The notes under the pieces: generated by a model | What the model was told of the DNA's origin: nothing | The model's database searches: none | Seen by the model: only the letters and a program-made list of their open reading frames with translations | Translations under genes and position numbers: made by a program | Shown: positions 8,211 to 17,847 of the stretch, one piece after another | Position numbering within the stretch: the first letter of the stretch is position 1 | Layout of the letters: every line of letters starts with the position of its first letter | NCBI RefSeq assembly: GCF_003347595.2 | Contig: NZ_QCZK02000011.1 | Location: 1 to 34,576 of the forward strand | Direction: 5' to 3' | Source: Botryobacter ruber | GTDB lineage: Bacteria; Bacteroidota; Bacteroidia; Cytophagales; Hymenobacteraceae | DNA length: 34,576 bases

Positions 8211-9518
8211 CTATATCCCAAACGGAAATGTTTCCGGGGTCAGGTGGCTGTCGGGGTGCAGGCGCAGCGGGTGTAAGGCCTGGGTTTTATCGAGGTAGAG
8301 GAAAGCATCGTAGCGGGAGGTTAATTTGGTGGGGACGTAGTTGCCTCGTTCGCTTTCCGGGTTATAGACTACCCCGATGGCACGGTGACCTAACCAGCTG
8401 CCGAAAACATCCTGTAAGGTAGGCTTGTTATCGAAAATCAGCAGTTTGTTTTCGGGCGAAGCGGCATGCAGGATTTCCTCCACGCTGTGTTCTTTGGCTG
8501 CCGGAACTTCCATTTTTTTCATGGGCGCGCCCCAACTTCTGCCCGCTATCACGGAGCCTTGGTAAGAGCCAAAGCCCACCAGCACTACTTCTTCCGGCTT
8601 ATGCTGTTCCCGTACCAGCTGGCCCACGTTCAGGAGACCCCGGTCGGGCATGCTGGTGGCGCGGGCGTCGCCGATGTGGGTGTTGTGTTCCCATACGATC
8701 ACTTTGGCATCCGGACCATGGTATTGCATCAGCGCGTTCAGCGTTTCTACCATGTGCAGGTCCCGCACGTTCCAGGAGTTACCGTGGAAGGAGGCCATGG
8801 TTCGGTAGTATTTTTCGGCGTTGGCGGTAACCAGTGCATTCATTTCGGCATTCAGGCCCGCTTCCGGGTCGGAGTCGTAGCGTGGCGCCTTCAGCCGTAC
8901 TTCCTGCAGCAGTTTCAGTACCTCTTCCTTGCAACTCGGGGCCATGGCGCTGATGGCAGAAGCATAGGATTCCTCCTCGCCGTAGGGCTCGAAACAGTCT
9001 ACCGCTTTCCGGGCATAGGCCGCTGTTGCCGGATCTTCTTTTTCCAGGTAATCCACAATAATCTCGATCGATTCCCAGAGACTGTAGACATCGAGCCCGT
9101 AGAAACCAACTTTCCTGTTGGGAGCGAGGTTGCTGTTGTGTTGCTGCAGCCATTGGGCGAGGGCGGCAATTTCCCAGTTAGCCCACATCCAGGTCGGCCA
9201 TCGGTCGAACTGGTGCAGTACGTCTTTTATGGTGCCGCCTGCTCCGGGATATTCCTTTACCCAACGGTTGATCTCGAAACAATCGGGCCAGTCGCCTTCC
9301 ACGGCAATAAAGGAGAAGCCTTTTTCCCGGATAAGCCGTTTGGAGATTTCGGCCCGCCAGGTGTAGTATTCGTGCGTGCCGTGCGTGGCCTCGCCCAAAA
9401 GCACATACCGGGCATCGCCAATACGTTCCATCAGCGGGTCCAGGTCGTTGCGGGTTTGCAGCCGGTAACTTTCTTTTGCAACAGCAGCTGTATCAACAGG
9501 CGTAAATTCTTTTAGCAT
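8211..9518 (-). CDS. Erythromycin esterase family protein
   Basis: The 435-residue protein belongs to the EreA/EreB-like superfamily (Pfam erythromycin_esterase). Members hydrolyse the macrolide lactone in resistance enzymes, but chromosomal homologues often have unknown substrates. Conserved landmarks are LGEATHGTHE (residues 41-50, with the Glu and His residues expected in the active site), AVEGDWPDC (72-80) and VWEHNTHIGDARA around 275. There is no signal peptide, so it is cytoplasmic. It lies 4 bases downstream of the PEBP gene on the same strand, so the two are probably co-transcribed. Family membership alone does not show macrolide resistance. Confidence 0.92.
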   Translation of the reverse strand: MLKEFTPVDTAAVAKESYRLQTRNDLDPLMERIGDARYVLLGEATHGTHEYYTWRAEISKRLIREKGFSFIAVEGDWPDCFEINRWVKEYPGAGGTIKDVLHQFDRWPTWMWANWEIAALAQWLQQHNSNLAPNRKVGFYGLDVYSLWESIEIIVDYLEKEDPATAAYARKAVDCFEPYGEEESYASAISAMAPSCKEEVLKLLQEVRLKAPRYDSDPEAGLNAEMNALVTANAEKYYRTMASFHGNSWNVRDLHMVETLNALMQYHGPDAKVIVWEHNTHIGDARATSMPDRGLLNVGQLVREQHKPEEVVLVGFGSYQGSVIAGRSWGAPMKKMEVPAAKEHSVEEILHAASPENKLLIFDNKPTLQDVFGSWLGHRAIGVVYNPESERGNYVPTKLTSRYDAFLYLDKTQALHPLRLHPDSHLTPETFPFGI

Positions 9519-9522
9519 CGGT

Positions 9523-9975
9523 TTAAGGTCGTTTATAGAGTCCCATCAATTCGCCATAGGCAATGGCTTTTCCTTTCAGCACCATCTCCAGCGCTTCTTC
9601 CGTACCGCTGGCCGGAAGGCCCACCAGGTTATCCAGCGCAAAAACTTTAATAAAGTAACGATGTGTTTCACCACGCGGGGGGCAGGGCCCCATGTAGTTG
9701 TGCTTGCCGAAGTTGTTCATGCCTTCCACGCCTCCGGGCGAGGCGTTTTCTGCGATAGCAGCTGTCGGCGGGATATCCCAGATCACCCAGTGCGTAAAGG
9801 TGCCGGAGGGTGCATCGGGGTCGTCTACGATCAGGACCAGGCTTTTGGTATCATCGGGGATACCTTCAATTTTAAGCGGCGGGTTTACGTTTTCGCCATC
9901 GCAGGTATAGCGCACCGGAATAGGAGCATTATGCGCAAAAGCAGTACTGGTTACCTTTAAAGTTTTATCAGCCAT
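9523..9975 (-). CDS. YbhB/YbcL family Raf kinase inhibitor-like (PEBP) protein
   Basis: The 150-residue protein is a phosphatidylethanolamine-binding-protein-fold member of bacterial YbhB/YbcL type. The ligand-site signature is intact: YTCDGENVNPPL, then DDPDAPSGTFTHWVIW, then MGPCPPRGETHRYFIKVFAL. There is no signal peptide, so this is the cytoplasmic form (YbhB-like). The physiological ligand of bacterial members is not settled. Its stop is 4 bases from the start of the erythromycin-esterase-family gene, implying an operon, and the TerB-like gene lies about 135 bases upstream in the same direction. Confidence 0.95.
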   Translation of the reverse strand: MADKTLKVTSTAFAHNAPIPVRYTCDGENVNPPLKIEGIPDDTKSLVLIVDDPDAPSGTFTHWVIWDIPPTAAIAENASPGGVEGMNNFGKHNYMGPCPPRGETHRYFIKVFALDNLVGLPASGTEEALEMVLKGKAIAYGELMGLYKRP

Positions 9976-10109
9976 AACAGTAATACCATTTTCTTTGAAA
10001 ACGGATATAGCGGCAGAATGTTAACCCTGCAGGCAGTTGGTTTTGAGGACGTTGCATGGGGCTCGGCCTGATTGAACCAGTGCCGGGTTGCAGGAAAGTC
10101 CGGGCCGGG

Positions 10110-10562
10110 TCAGCCGGCGGGGTTGTGCTTGTGCCGGTTCAGTTTGTTTTGCACAATGCTGTTGGCCTGCTCTTCTTCCAGGTCCAGGGCGGAGGTGATG
10201 TAGCCGATAAGCTCTTTTTCCTTTTCGGCTAAAATGCCATCGGCAAGCAGCAGCTCAATGGTCAGGGCAAACAGGGGGTAACAATTTTCGGCGGATATAT
10301 AATCTACGCTGTCGTCGATGAGCTGTTTGCTGCCGATTTTGGCATGCGCCAGTAACACCGTCCGGTAATACTCCCTGACATCGTGGCCCTTGTACATTTT
10401 GTTACTGGCCAGGGTGTCGGCGACTTCCTCCAGTTCCTCGTCGGCCACATCTTCGTCTACAGCAATACAGGCATGCATGATGGCGATCCAGGCTTCCTGC
10501 TCGTTTCGGGGAACATAAATGAAGGGTGATGTTTTGTCCAGTCGGTTGTCGAAAAGTCCCAT
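10110..10562 (-). CDS. TerB-like (tellurite resistance/DjlA-type) domain protein
   Basis: The protein has 150 residues. It is mostly alpha-helical and acidic, with the TerB-like pattern of helices carrying acidic motifs: AVDEDVADEELEEVADTLAS in the N-terminal half and LLLADGILAEKEKELIGYIT in the C-terminal half. Those paired acidic stretches resemble the metal-binding sites of TerB. Canonical ter partners (TerC, TerD) are not nearby, so a tellurite role should not be assumed. It is cytoplasmic and may be the first gene of a leftward group with the PEBP and esterase-family genes, although the 134-base gap could hold another promoter. A family I repeat lies ~80 bases upstream of its ATG. Confidence 0.75.
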   Translation of the reverse strand: MGLFDNRLDKTSPFIYVPRNEQEAWIAIMHACIAVDEDVADEELEEVADTLASNKMYKGHDVREYYRTVLLAHAKIGSKQLIDDSVDYISAENCYPLFALTIELLLADGILAEKEKELIGYITSALDLEEEQANSIVQNKLNRHKHNPAG

Positions 10563-10640
10563 GGGGTTAGCGTTATGTCTTGTAATCTCCTACTACCTTT
10601 ATTGAATGCGGATGGTTGCCCTAAACCTGCTTTTCTTAGC

Positions 10641-10670
10641 AGCAGCGGGTGTGGTGGCAGGTGCAGTGAA
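10641..10670 (+). repeat. Dispersed intergenic repeat family I
   Basis: This copy reads AGCAGCGGGTGTGGTGGCAG followed by GTGCAGTGAA. It lies in the upstream region of the TerB-like gene. Confidence 0.8.
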
Positions 10671-11695
10671 TTAGTTGAGGGGGTATAAGGAAAATTCAAA
10701 GTTTAAACTTGATACTGCCAGCTTTTTTTAACGGAAGAATGAAATTAGTTTTTCTTGACTTATCCAAACTATGCGTTCACTGGTTAAAAATATTCGTTTA
10801 CTTAAATTCTTTATCCTCTAAGTACATTTTAATCATATAGACGAAACTTAATATAGCTGATTCGTTAGATATTAAAAATCATAAAAAAAGAATTTTACCT
10901 GAAATGAGCAGGACCAGCCTAATGAACAGATGGCAGTAACCTGATTTAGCTTCCGCTTCGCAGGCTTTTTTTCATACTTTTTCAGCAGTTTAAGTTGATT
11001 ACCGCTACAGAATGCTTTTAACCGGTAAAAAGCAGGAAGTACAGCTTTTGTCTGAATAGGTGAAGTTTGACCATGTTATGATTTTAATGTGAAAATTCTA
11101 ATAAAAATTTAACCTATTTTGTTTTGAGTTTATTGAAAAAATTGTAAAAGGTTAACCGCTCTTCAGTAACGCGCAACCTCTGTGTGCACATATAACAGGA
11201 GGTAAACGTGTGTTTCGGATGCTCTCTTTTTCTGAAGCCACTACTGGCTTGTACGACAAAAGTGATCCCGGATTCTTTTTCAAGGAAGCAAAGGCAGCCG
11301 CCAACGGGTTGCCCTGGCACCTTATTGCTTAAATAATTTACAGCAGCATACACTTCATAAGACTGCCGGCAAAGCCCCGGCAGCTGGCACAGGTGTGTAT
11401 GGGCTGCCACCAACCGGTAATGCGCTGTCTGTAGCACGTGTGCAGCTTTGGCATTTTATACCTGACTCTTTTCTTTTCATCCATCAAAAACCAACTGCCT
11501 TATGCAAAACTTAAACATTTACACAAGCAAAATACACCGACTCCTTTTCTTACAGCTGCCCCCGATTTTAATATTCGTCCTGATGCCTGCCAGCGCAGAT
11601 TGCTTTGTGCGCGCTGGCTTAAAGTATCAGCCGCGCTAAAAAGGTAATACAATCCTACATGTTAAACCATTCCAATAAACCCTTAAGAAATAATT
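10671..11695. other. Long intergenic region upstream of the first T9SS gene
   Basis: More than 1 kb has no convincing gene. Short ORFs on both strands (107 aa minus at 11114-11437; 69 aa plus at 11438-11647) show no family resemblance or coupling. The first ~450 bases are AT-rich. The length suggests a long leader or promoter region for the 851-aa surface protein, but I see no strict TTTG/TAnnTTTG promoter pair. Confidence 0.5.
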
Positions 11696-14251
11696 ATGAA
11701 AGAGTTACAAACCTTAAATGGAAGGAGTAACAGCTCACTTCCGCTGCACCACACCCACAGTGCTGCAATTAAACGGCTGGCCGACTTCAAAACCCTGCCA
11801 TTCGCGCTTTTTATGATGTACCTTTTCCTGATGTGCCTGCTGTTGCCATCCAACGTTGCCTACGGGCAGGATATCTATTGCGCCGGCAACTGTACATCCG
11901 GCGATATCAGAATTACGAAAGTTGAGCTCGTAGATACGAAAGGAAATCCGTTGCCTACTGTCTGTGACCAGGGAGTCCCGGTGCAGGTAAAACTGAAACT
12001 GACCTTTAACGTGACCTCCCAGACCCGCTATGGTTTCCTGGTTACCGCTGATGTGATTATCAATGGCGAAAAAGTAGGAAGGGTTGCTGATTGTTCCGGC
12101 TCCACCTACCAGCAGGGTACCAGAACCTATATCATCAGCGATCCTGTAAACTGGACCTGCGGAAGTGTACTGGAACTTCGCAACGTATTTACGGCCTGGG
12201 AAAATTCGGCACCCTCCACCAAAAACCCCAGCATATGCACCCGGTTGAGCGCTAATGACGAGATAACGGACTGCGCCTCCATCAGGCCGAAATGCTACTA
12301 CTATGGTTCAGAATCGAAAGATGCAATAAAGGTAATTACACCTGTACAGGGTGGTATTACATATACTTCCGGATGCGCCGGCAATACCGGCTATGAGTCG
12401 ATTACACTTACAGCATCAGGCGAAGGTGGCACAGCTCCTTATTCTTACCAGTGGGAGGTACGTGAGAAAGATCAGATCGGGTTACTGGCGTCCACTACTT
12501 CCAGTTCAACCAATACTGTCTTTAAGTATACCCCCACAAGCAAAAACAAACTTGAGTTTAAGTTGACAATTACGGACAGCTCATCTCCGAAGAAAAGTCA
12601 ATCCTATACACAGGATGTTGATGCGAAGACCTGCTGCACAACACCTGTCATTACATTGCAGCCGGAACCTCAGGTTAAATGTGCGGGAGAGACAGCCGTT
12701 TTTTCTGTAGCATCGGAAGGTGGCAGTCCGGAACCAGCCGTACAGTGGCAGGTATTGTTACCAAGCATTGGGGCAGACTGGAGCGATTTACCTGGAGCAA
12801 ACAACGCAACGCTTACACTTAGTGCTGTGACAACGGCAATGAGCGGCAACAAGTATCGCGCTGTGCTCCGCAGTGATGTCTGCGATCCGGCTGTCAGCGA
12901 GGCGGCTACCCTGGCTGTAAATGCAATACCTGCGGCGCCAACAAATGCCGGCAATCAAACGGTATGTCAGACCACCCAGGCCCAGACGCTCACGGCCTCT
13001 GTTACTGTACCCCAGGGAACAAGTGTAGTCTGGTATACTGCTTCGAGTGGCGGAACTGTCGTGCAAAATCCGGTTCTCACGAGTGTAGGTACTGTTACCT
13101 ATTATGCCGAAGCTGTAAAAGATGGCTGTAACAGTGTTACGCGTACGCCTGTTACCCTGACAATCAATGCTGCGCCGGCAGCGCCCACCAGTGGTGGTAA
13201 TCAGACTTTCTGTGCCTTAAGCCCGGTGCAGAAACTAACGGCCACCGCAACTGCTCCGGCTGGTTCCAGCATTGTGTGGTATACCAGTGCTTCCGGAGCC
13301 ACGGTGGTTAATGATCCTTCGCTTAGTGCAGTGGGTACAGTAACTTATTATGCAGCTTCTAAAAATAACCTGACAGATTGCTTAAGTCTTACCCGAACTG
13401 CTGTAACCCTTACAATGAATGCTACTCCGCCTGTACCGGTAGCAACTGTTACTGTGCAACCAACCTGTGCCGTAACAAGTGGTACTATTGCCGTATCGGG
13501 TGCCAATTCCAACTACACCTACACCTTGTCCGGACCAACTGCAAAGTCGCCCAACAATACAGGTGTCTTTACCGGCCTGCAACCCGGCACCTATGCTGTT
13601 ACAGCTACCCTGGGGCAGTGTACTTCCGCAACAAGTACCGCTCTTACCGTAAATTCCGTGCCCGATGCGCCTGCTACACCTGTGGTTGTCATTACAGCTT
13701 ATCCGGATTGCTCTTCATCCACCGGTACCCTGAAAGTACTGAAAGTAGCGAAAACTGAAACTATTAACGAAGAAGAGTACGGGGAAGACTATGAATTCAG
13801 TAACGACGGTGGCAAAAACTGGACTCCCACTCCCACCTTCAGTTTTGTTGCCGGAGAAGGTTATAGTATCAGTGTAAGAAGAGTAAACGATGTTTCCTGT
13901 GTTGCTTCTGTGTCTTGTGATGCCGAGAAAAAAGTAACGGTTATTTCTTCTGAACCAGCAGTGGAGTCGCTCCAGGGCGTTGAAAAATCAGACCAGTTAA
14001 GCACTTACCCGGTTCCTTTCTCCGACATGGCTACGCTGGAGTTTACCGCAGAACGTGAAGGAAGCTTTGTTATTAACCTGTACGACATGAAGGGAACGCT
14101 TGTGAAACAACTGAAAACCGGCACTGTTAAAGCAGGCGAGACAACCCTGCTGGAAGTAGATGGTAAAACCCTGCCTGAAGGTATGTACCTGGCCCGGATG
14201 GTAAACGGTGCTGGTGTAAAAACAGTAAAGTTGCTCAAGAAGAACAAGTAG
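11696..14251 (+). CDS. T9SS-secreted multidomain protein with Ig-like repeats
   Basis: This 851-residue secreted or surface protein has an unusually long charged n-region, then a hydrophobic signal core (about 36-52) with likely cleavage after NVAYGQ near residue 58. A Cys-rich N-terminal domain (CAGNCTSGDIRITKVELVD) follows. The middle has Ig/PKD-like segments, including two tandem CHU_C-associated Ig-like repeats that each contain NQT...C, VVWYT or IVWYT, and GTVTYYA. The C-terminal ~85 residues form a type A sorting domain: YPVPFSD, INLYDMKGTLVKQL, EGMYLARM, and a final VKTVKLLKKNK. That domain directs export through the type IX system and cell-surface attachment or release. No catalytic domain is evident, so an adhesive or structural role is inference. 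Confidence 0.9.
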   Translation: MKELQTLNGRSNSSLPLHHTHSAAIKRLADFKTLPFALFMMYLFLMCLLLPSNVAYGQDIYCAGNCTSGDIRITKVELVDTKGNPLPTVCDQGVPVQVKLKLTFNVTSQTRYGFLVTADVIINGEKVGRVADCSGSTYQQGTRTYIISDPVNWTCGSVLELRNVFTAWENSAPSTKNPSICTRLSANDEITDCASIRPKCYYYGSESKDAIKVITPVQGGITYTSGCAGNTGYESITLTASGEGGTAPYSYQWEVREKDQIGLLASTTSSSTNTVFKYTPTSKNKLEFKLTITDSSSPKKSQSYTQDVDAKTCCTTPVITLQPEPQVKCAGETAVFSVASEGGSPEPAVQWQVLLPSIGADWSDLPGANNATLTLSAVTTAMSGNKYRAVLRSDVCDPAVSEAATLAVNAIPAAPTNAGNQTVCQTTQAQTLTASVTVPQGTSVVWYTASSGGTVVQNPVLTSVGTVTYYAEAVKDGCNSVTRTPVTLTINAAPAAPTSGGNQTFCALSPVQKLTATATAPAGSSIVWYTSASGATVVNDPSLSAVGTVTYYAASKNNLTDCLSLTRTAVTLTMNATPPVPVATVTVQPTCAVTSGTIAVSGANSNYTYTLSGPTAKSPNNTGVFTGLQPGTYAVTATLGQCTSATSTALTVNSVPDAPATPVVVITAYPDCSSSTGTLKVLKVAKTETINEEEYGEDYEFSNDGGKNWTPTPTFSFVAGEGYSISVRRVNDVSCVASVSCDAEKKVTVISSEPAVESLQGVEKSDQLSTYPVPFSDMATLEFTAEREGSFVINLYDMKGTLVKQLKTGTVKAGETTLLEVDGKTLPEGMYLARMVNGAGVKTVKLLKKNK

Positions 14252-14262
14252 TACTTAAGTAG

Positions 14263-14316
14263 CTGCAAAAAAAGATGGTAGCGGAGGAGAGCCTCTGCTA
14301 CCATCTTTTTTTGCAG
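14263..14316 (+). terminator. Strong bidirectional terminator after the first T9SS gene
   Basis: CTGCAAAAAAAGATGGTAGC pairs with a matching downstream arm ending CTTTTTTTGCAG. The stem is about 25 bp including the A/T tracts, with one G-T wobble and an AGAG tetraloop. The A tract before and T tract after the GC core allow termination in both directions. Confidence 0.9.
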
Positions 14317-15065
14317 GCTGTTCTGTGAGAAATACTTGCCGGAAGGGTGCAGAATAATGTTTGTTAAGGCGCAGAGGTGGTTTTTTGAGGTGGTGAAAAT
14401 TTAGGATATTAGTAAAAGTTCAGGAATGTTGGTGTTTTGATTATTAATATAAATATATGGATTTCCTTTACATGTAAATTATAGTTGTTGCCCCTTGATT
14501 TCAATATTTTAACAATAAATTAATACCCTCTGTTAAACCTGGTAGAGGGTTCTTCGTTATTTAATGTACTGCAAAACAGTGGATTATAGATTCGTTATTT
14601 TCCTGGACGTAACTTTTATAACTAATATCAATAGGGATTGATGTGGCTGGCAGTATTGCGGGTTTTGATTATTTGGAAGAAAAGGTTTCTTGTTTTTTCT
14701 GAAAAAAAACTTTTTTAAATATAATTTTAGCTATATAGTGTGCTTTGGTTCTGCATGTATAACAACATGTATGGTGTACTTCTGTGCAATAAATTAAATT
14801 TTTGGAAATATAGCTGTGTTTTTTAGTGTGATTCTGTGGTAAATCCTGCATTGCTTTCATGTAAACTGGTGAAAGTAGGGGATTTGTAAGCTGTTTTGTG
14901 TAGAAACTGACAAGCCATCAATAGATCGGTGAGTGTATGGTACTATTTAATAATTTATTTGAATTTTCTCCCCGTGATGAACAGAAACTGCTCTTTTTAA
15001 AGTGTTTTCTGTGCGTTTTTACCATCTCTTTTATACTTATCAAACAAACTTAATAGTTATTTTTT
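14317..15065. other. AT-rich leader between the two T9SS genes
   Basis: About 750 bases of AT-rich, non-coding sequence contain homopolymer A/T runs near 14690-14720. A small hairpin lies at 14525-14550 (ACCCTCT/AGAGGGT) followed by TCTTCG. No family I, II or REP copy was found here. It probably holds the promoter and 5' leader of the 521-aa T9SS gene. The hairpin could be a weak terminator or a regulatory leader structure. Confidence 0.5.
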
Positions 15066-16631
15066 ATGGAAATTTTTAATAATTACTCAGTCAGAAAAAC
15101 GAGTGCACTAACGAAGCTACTGCAAAAACTGAACAGCATTTCTGTGTTCATGTTTGCTGGATTGTTATTTATTAGCGCTTCATCCTTTGGGCAGGGGGTT
15201 TCCTTCTCACAATGGGCAAATGAGGGTAAGCAATGGGTACCAGGTATTTTGAATCCAAATAACTCTCAATATTATGAAGGTACATCAACCCTGCAGAGAT
15301 TAGTACTTGTCGGCATACCGACTAATGGCACGCAAACCCTGAAATTTAAGGTTCTGGCCAAGAAGGCAGATGTTTATGCCTATGATTACGTAACCGGCTT
15401 TGATCAGGCATTTGTTGATTACCAAACCATTGTTGGGTCAACTGACAGTTTGTACATGGGGCTCTCCAAAGCTGAGCTTGTTGCTTATATAAATGTTCCA
15501 AATCCTGCCACATCAGCGATGATATCAGGTCTATATGGTGGGGGTAACAAGGCGTTGGCCCAAGCGGCTAGTAGCCAGTATTCTGCAAATCCTCCTGGCC
15601 CGGCTTTTGGTGATGCTGCTGTAAAAGACGTAATAGATTTTTATGATGGCTCAGGTTATCCGGGAGATATGCCTAATAAACGTGCTGTTGAACTTTACGG
15701 AAGTGAAGCCATTTCGTCTGCAAGCTTATCCTTCGATGGATTTACCAAGTCAGGATCAGATACTTATGGTAATTATACGCTAACCTGGAATTCACCTTCT
15801 GATAATGTACTTATCTTAATGGCTGGACACCTATCTGTTGGTGAAATTAACACAGGACCTTATCGTTTTTTAAGTTATGGAACAAAAAAAGGTTCATCCA
15901 GTATCAGTGGTGGCCCTTATCACTTTAAACTTGAAACACTGAACGGCGCAAGTCTGGGTAACCAGGATAACCAAATACAGGCAGGAGCCATAAATCCTCC
16001 ACCTATTCCATGTCCTTTACAAGTCCCAATTGTGACCATAACAGAGCCAACTATTTGCGGCGATGGTACAGGTACGCTGACTGTATGTAACCCACACGTA
16101 GGCGCCACCTATACCCTAACTCAAGACACTGGTGGAGGTACTTTTACTCCTGTTTCATATGAAAGTGGCACATTATCTTTTACAGGATTGGTTGCTGGTA
16201 AAAATTTCAATCTTAAAGTTGAAATTGGAACGATAGAAAACTGCGTAATCGAAATTAATTGTGATAGTACAAGTTCAATTGTTGCTGAGTGCACAAGTGG
16301 AGCATCTGCTAGTGGCCAGATAATAAATGGTACTTCTTCCTCCAGTTCTCTTCAAAGCATTGATAAAACAGAAAAAGTAACAGCCTATCCGGTTCCTTTT
16401 TCTGACAAGGCTACCATTGAATTTAAGGCAGAGAAGAACGGAACGTACGAGGTAAACCTTTACGATATAACCGGCAACCTGATTAAGAAACTGAACACAG
16501 GCACTGCAAAAGCAGGCGAAGTAAGTAAGGTGGAAGTGGATGGCAGAAACTTGTCTGAAGGAATGTACTTTATCCGGATAGAGAACGGGAAAGGCGTTAA
16601 GACAATTAAGCTGCTCAAGAAAAATGAATAA
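15066..16631 (+). CDS. T9SS-secreted protein with type A sorting domain
   Basis: The protein has 521 residues. A long basic n-region is followed by a signal core (about 27-41) with likely cleavage after ASSFGQ near residue 43. The mature N-terminal part (about 44-310) is rich in Gly/Ser/Tyr and beta-prone, with SQWANEGKQWVPGILNPNNS and no catalytic motif I recognise. A short beta-sandwich-like segment (about 320-400, PIVTITEPTICGDGTGTLTV) precedes the C-terminal sorting domain. That domain carries YPVPFSDKATIEF, VNLYDITGNLIKKL, EGMYFIRIENGKG and a terminal TIKLLKKNE. It is closely related to the sorting domain of the upstream 851-aa protein, while the bodies differ. Codon composition is more AT-rich than in most neighbours. 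Confidence 0.88.
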   Translation: MEIFNNYSVRKTSALTKLLQKLNSISVFMFAGLLFISASSFGQGVSFSQWANEGKQWVPGILNPNNSQYYEGTSTLQRLVLVGIPTNGTQTLKFKVLAKKADVYAYDYVTGFDQAFVDYQTIVGSTDSLYMGLSKAELVAYINVPNPATSAMISGLYGGGNKALAQAASSQYSANPPGPAFGDAAVKDVIDFYDGSGYPGDMPNKRAVELYGSEAISSASLSFDGFTKSGSDTYGNYTLTWNSPSDNVLILMAGHLSVGEINTGPYRFLSYGTKKGSSSISGGPYHFKLETLNGASLGNQDNQIQAGAINPPPIPCPLQVPIVTITEPTICGDGTGTLTVCNPHVGATYTLTQDTGGGTFTPVSYESGTLSFTGLVAGKNFNLKVEIGTIENCVIEINCDSTSSIVAECTSGASASGQIINGTSSSSSLQSIDKTEKVTAYPVPFSDKATIEFKAEKNGTYEVNLYDITGNLIKKLNTGTAKAGEVSKVEVDGRNLSEGMYFIRIENGKGVKTIKLLKKNE

Positions 16632-16657
16632 GTCGTAAGCGAAATTTTTCCTGATCT

Positions 16658-16702
16658 AAAGCAGGAGGTGCCGGGTCATCAGTTTCCGGCGCCTCCTGCT
16701 TT
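16658..16702 (+). terminator. Terminator after the second T9SS gene
   Basis: AAAGCAGGAGGTGCCGG (16658-16674) pairs with CCGGCGCCTCCTGCTTT (16686-16702) through one G-T wobble, with an 11-base loop. The A/T ends make it usable from both directions, so it may also serve the leftward transporter gene at 16786. Confidence 0.9.
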
Positions 16703-16785
16703 TCTGTTTAGGGCTGCCCGTGGTTTCGGGATCTGGAGAATAGTTGCGTACAAACACCCGAAACCTGGCAGCTTTCAGCATAAAA

Positions 16786-17847
16786 TTACCCCTGCTTAAC
16801 TGCCTCCTCCTTCCCCAGAACATAGCCATAGGGGTGCAGCCGCGGCACCCGGTCAAAGACTACTTTCAAGCTGGCAAACAGGGGTACGAACAGGATCATG
16901 CCGGCTACTCCCCAGAGCAGGTTGCCCAGCAGAATGATCATAATCGTAGCCAGTGGGTTTAACTTCACCCTGGAGCCGGTAATGTAGGGCGTCAGCAGGT
17001 TCGCTTCCAGGAGCTGGGTTAGCATAAAAAATACGAGCAGCAGGACCGGGGGCCACAGCGAGTCTTTTGTAAGAAAGGCAAAGGCAATAGGAAAAGCAAT
17101 GCCCAGGAACGAGCCGAAATAAGGAATGATGCGGAGCAGGGCCGTAAGCATGGCAAACAAAATGGCGTGCTCAATCCCGATGGCCCAGAAGCCCAGCGCA
17201 TAAACTACGGCCAGTATAGAAATAACCGAAAGAATGCCTTTCAGGTAGTTGTGGATGATGCGGGAAATCCGGGCTACGATAACTTTCGATTCCCGGGTAC
17301 CATCAAACAGGTGGAGCCGGACCAGGAAGTTCTGAATGTGTTGCTGGTAGACCAGGAAGAAGAACGTGTAGGTGAGCACAATAAAGACAAAGAGCAGAAC
17401 GAAAAGCCCCTGCAGCATAAAATCCCGCACACTTTTGAAGATCGCCTTTGCAATGTCGGGCTTTTTCTGTTTTATTATTTCTTCCTGCTCGTAATGCGAC
17501 AGGTCGGTTGTTTCGTAGAGCAGCCATTGCAGCCGGTTCGTTTTCTCCTCTATTTTTTGTTCAATATTAGGCAGGTCTGCTTCCAGGGTGCTGACTTGGT
17601 AGTATACCAGTGTGCCCAACGCCACCAGTACCGCTAACAAACACAGGATAGCCACCAGCGCCGCCACCGACTTTTTCAGACGGTATTGTTGCAGTTTCTG
17701 CACCAGCGGGAAGAGCAGCATCGCGAAAAAGGTAGCAATGGTAATCGGGACCAGAAACGACTTGCCCAGGTACAGCAGGATGGTTACCAGCAATACCGAA
17801 AGCAAGCCTTTATTGAAACGGGTAAGATTGGTTAGTTTTGTGTTCAT
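16786..17847 (-). CDS. AI-2E family transporter (PerM/TqsA-like)
   Basis: This polytopic inner-membrane protein belongs to the UPF0118/AI-2E transporter family. Members export small solutes such as autoinducer-2 or act as Na+/H+ antiporters; the substrate cannot be told from sequence here. I chose the ATG at 17845-17847 (MNTKLTNLTRFNKG), giving about 353 residues. The frame extends 25 residues further upstream, but that extension is polar and looks non-coding. Hydrophobic pairs occur near the N-terminus (LLSVLLVTILLYLGKSFLVPI, VAALVAILCLLAVLVALG). A soluble helical middle follows, and then a C-terminal membrane bundle with the family-typical ALLRIIPYFGSFLG and NPLATIMIILLGNLLWGVAG. It runs leftward toward the terminator at 16658-16702. 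Confidence 0.92.
   Translation of the reverse strand: MNTKLTNLTRFNKGLLSVLLVTILLYLGKSFLVPITIATFFAMLLFPLVQKLQQYRLKKSVAALVAILCLLAVLVALGTLVYYQVSTLEADLPNIEQKIEEKTNRLQWLLYETTDLSHYEQEEIIKQKKPDIAKAIFKSVRDFMLQGLFVLLFVFIVLTYTFFFLVYQQHIQNFLVRLHLFDGTRESKVIVARISRIIHNYLKGILSVISILAVVYALGFWAIGIEHAILFAMLTALLRIIPYFGSFLGIAFPIAFAFLTKDSLWPPVLLLVFFMLTQLLEANLLTPYITGSRVKLNPLATIMIILLGNLLWGVAGMILFVPLFASLKVVFDRVPRLHPYGYVLGKEEAVKQG

Noticed and set aside
8466..9515. 349-aa plus-strand ORF opposite the erythromycin-esterase-family gene
   Set aside because: The minus-strand frame matches a known family across its length. The plus-strand frame is a codon-bias shadow rich in Phe/Val/His/Gly.
11114..11647. Small ORFs (107 aa minus, 69 aa plus) upstream of the first T9SS gene
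   Set aside because: No family resemblance, irregular composition and no typical signal peptide or coupling; more likely leader sequence.
14669..14860. 63-aa minus-strand ORF in the AT-rich leader
   Set aside because: It falls in homopolymer-rich AT sequence and has no recognisable domain.
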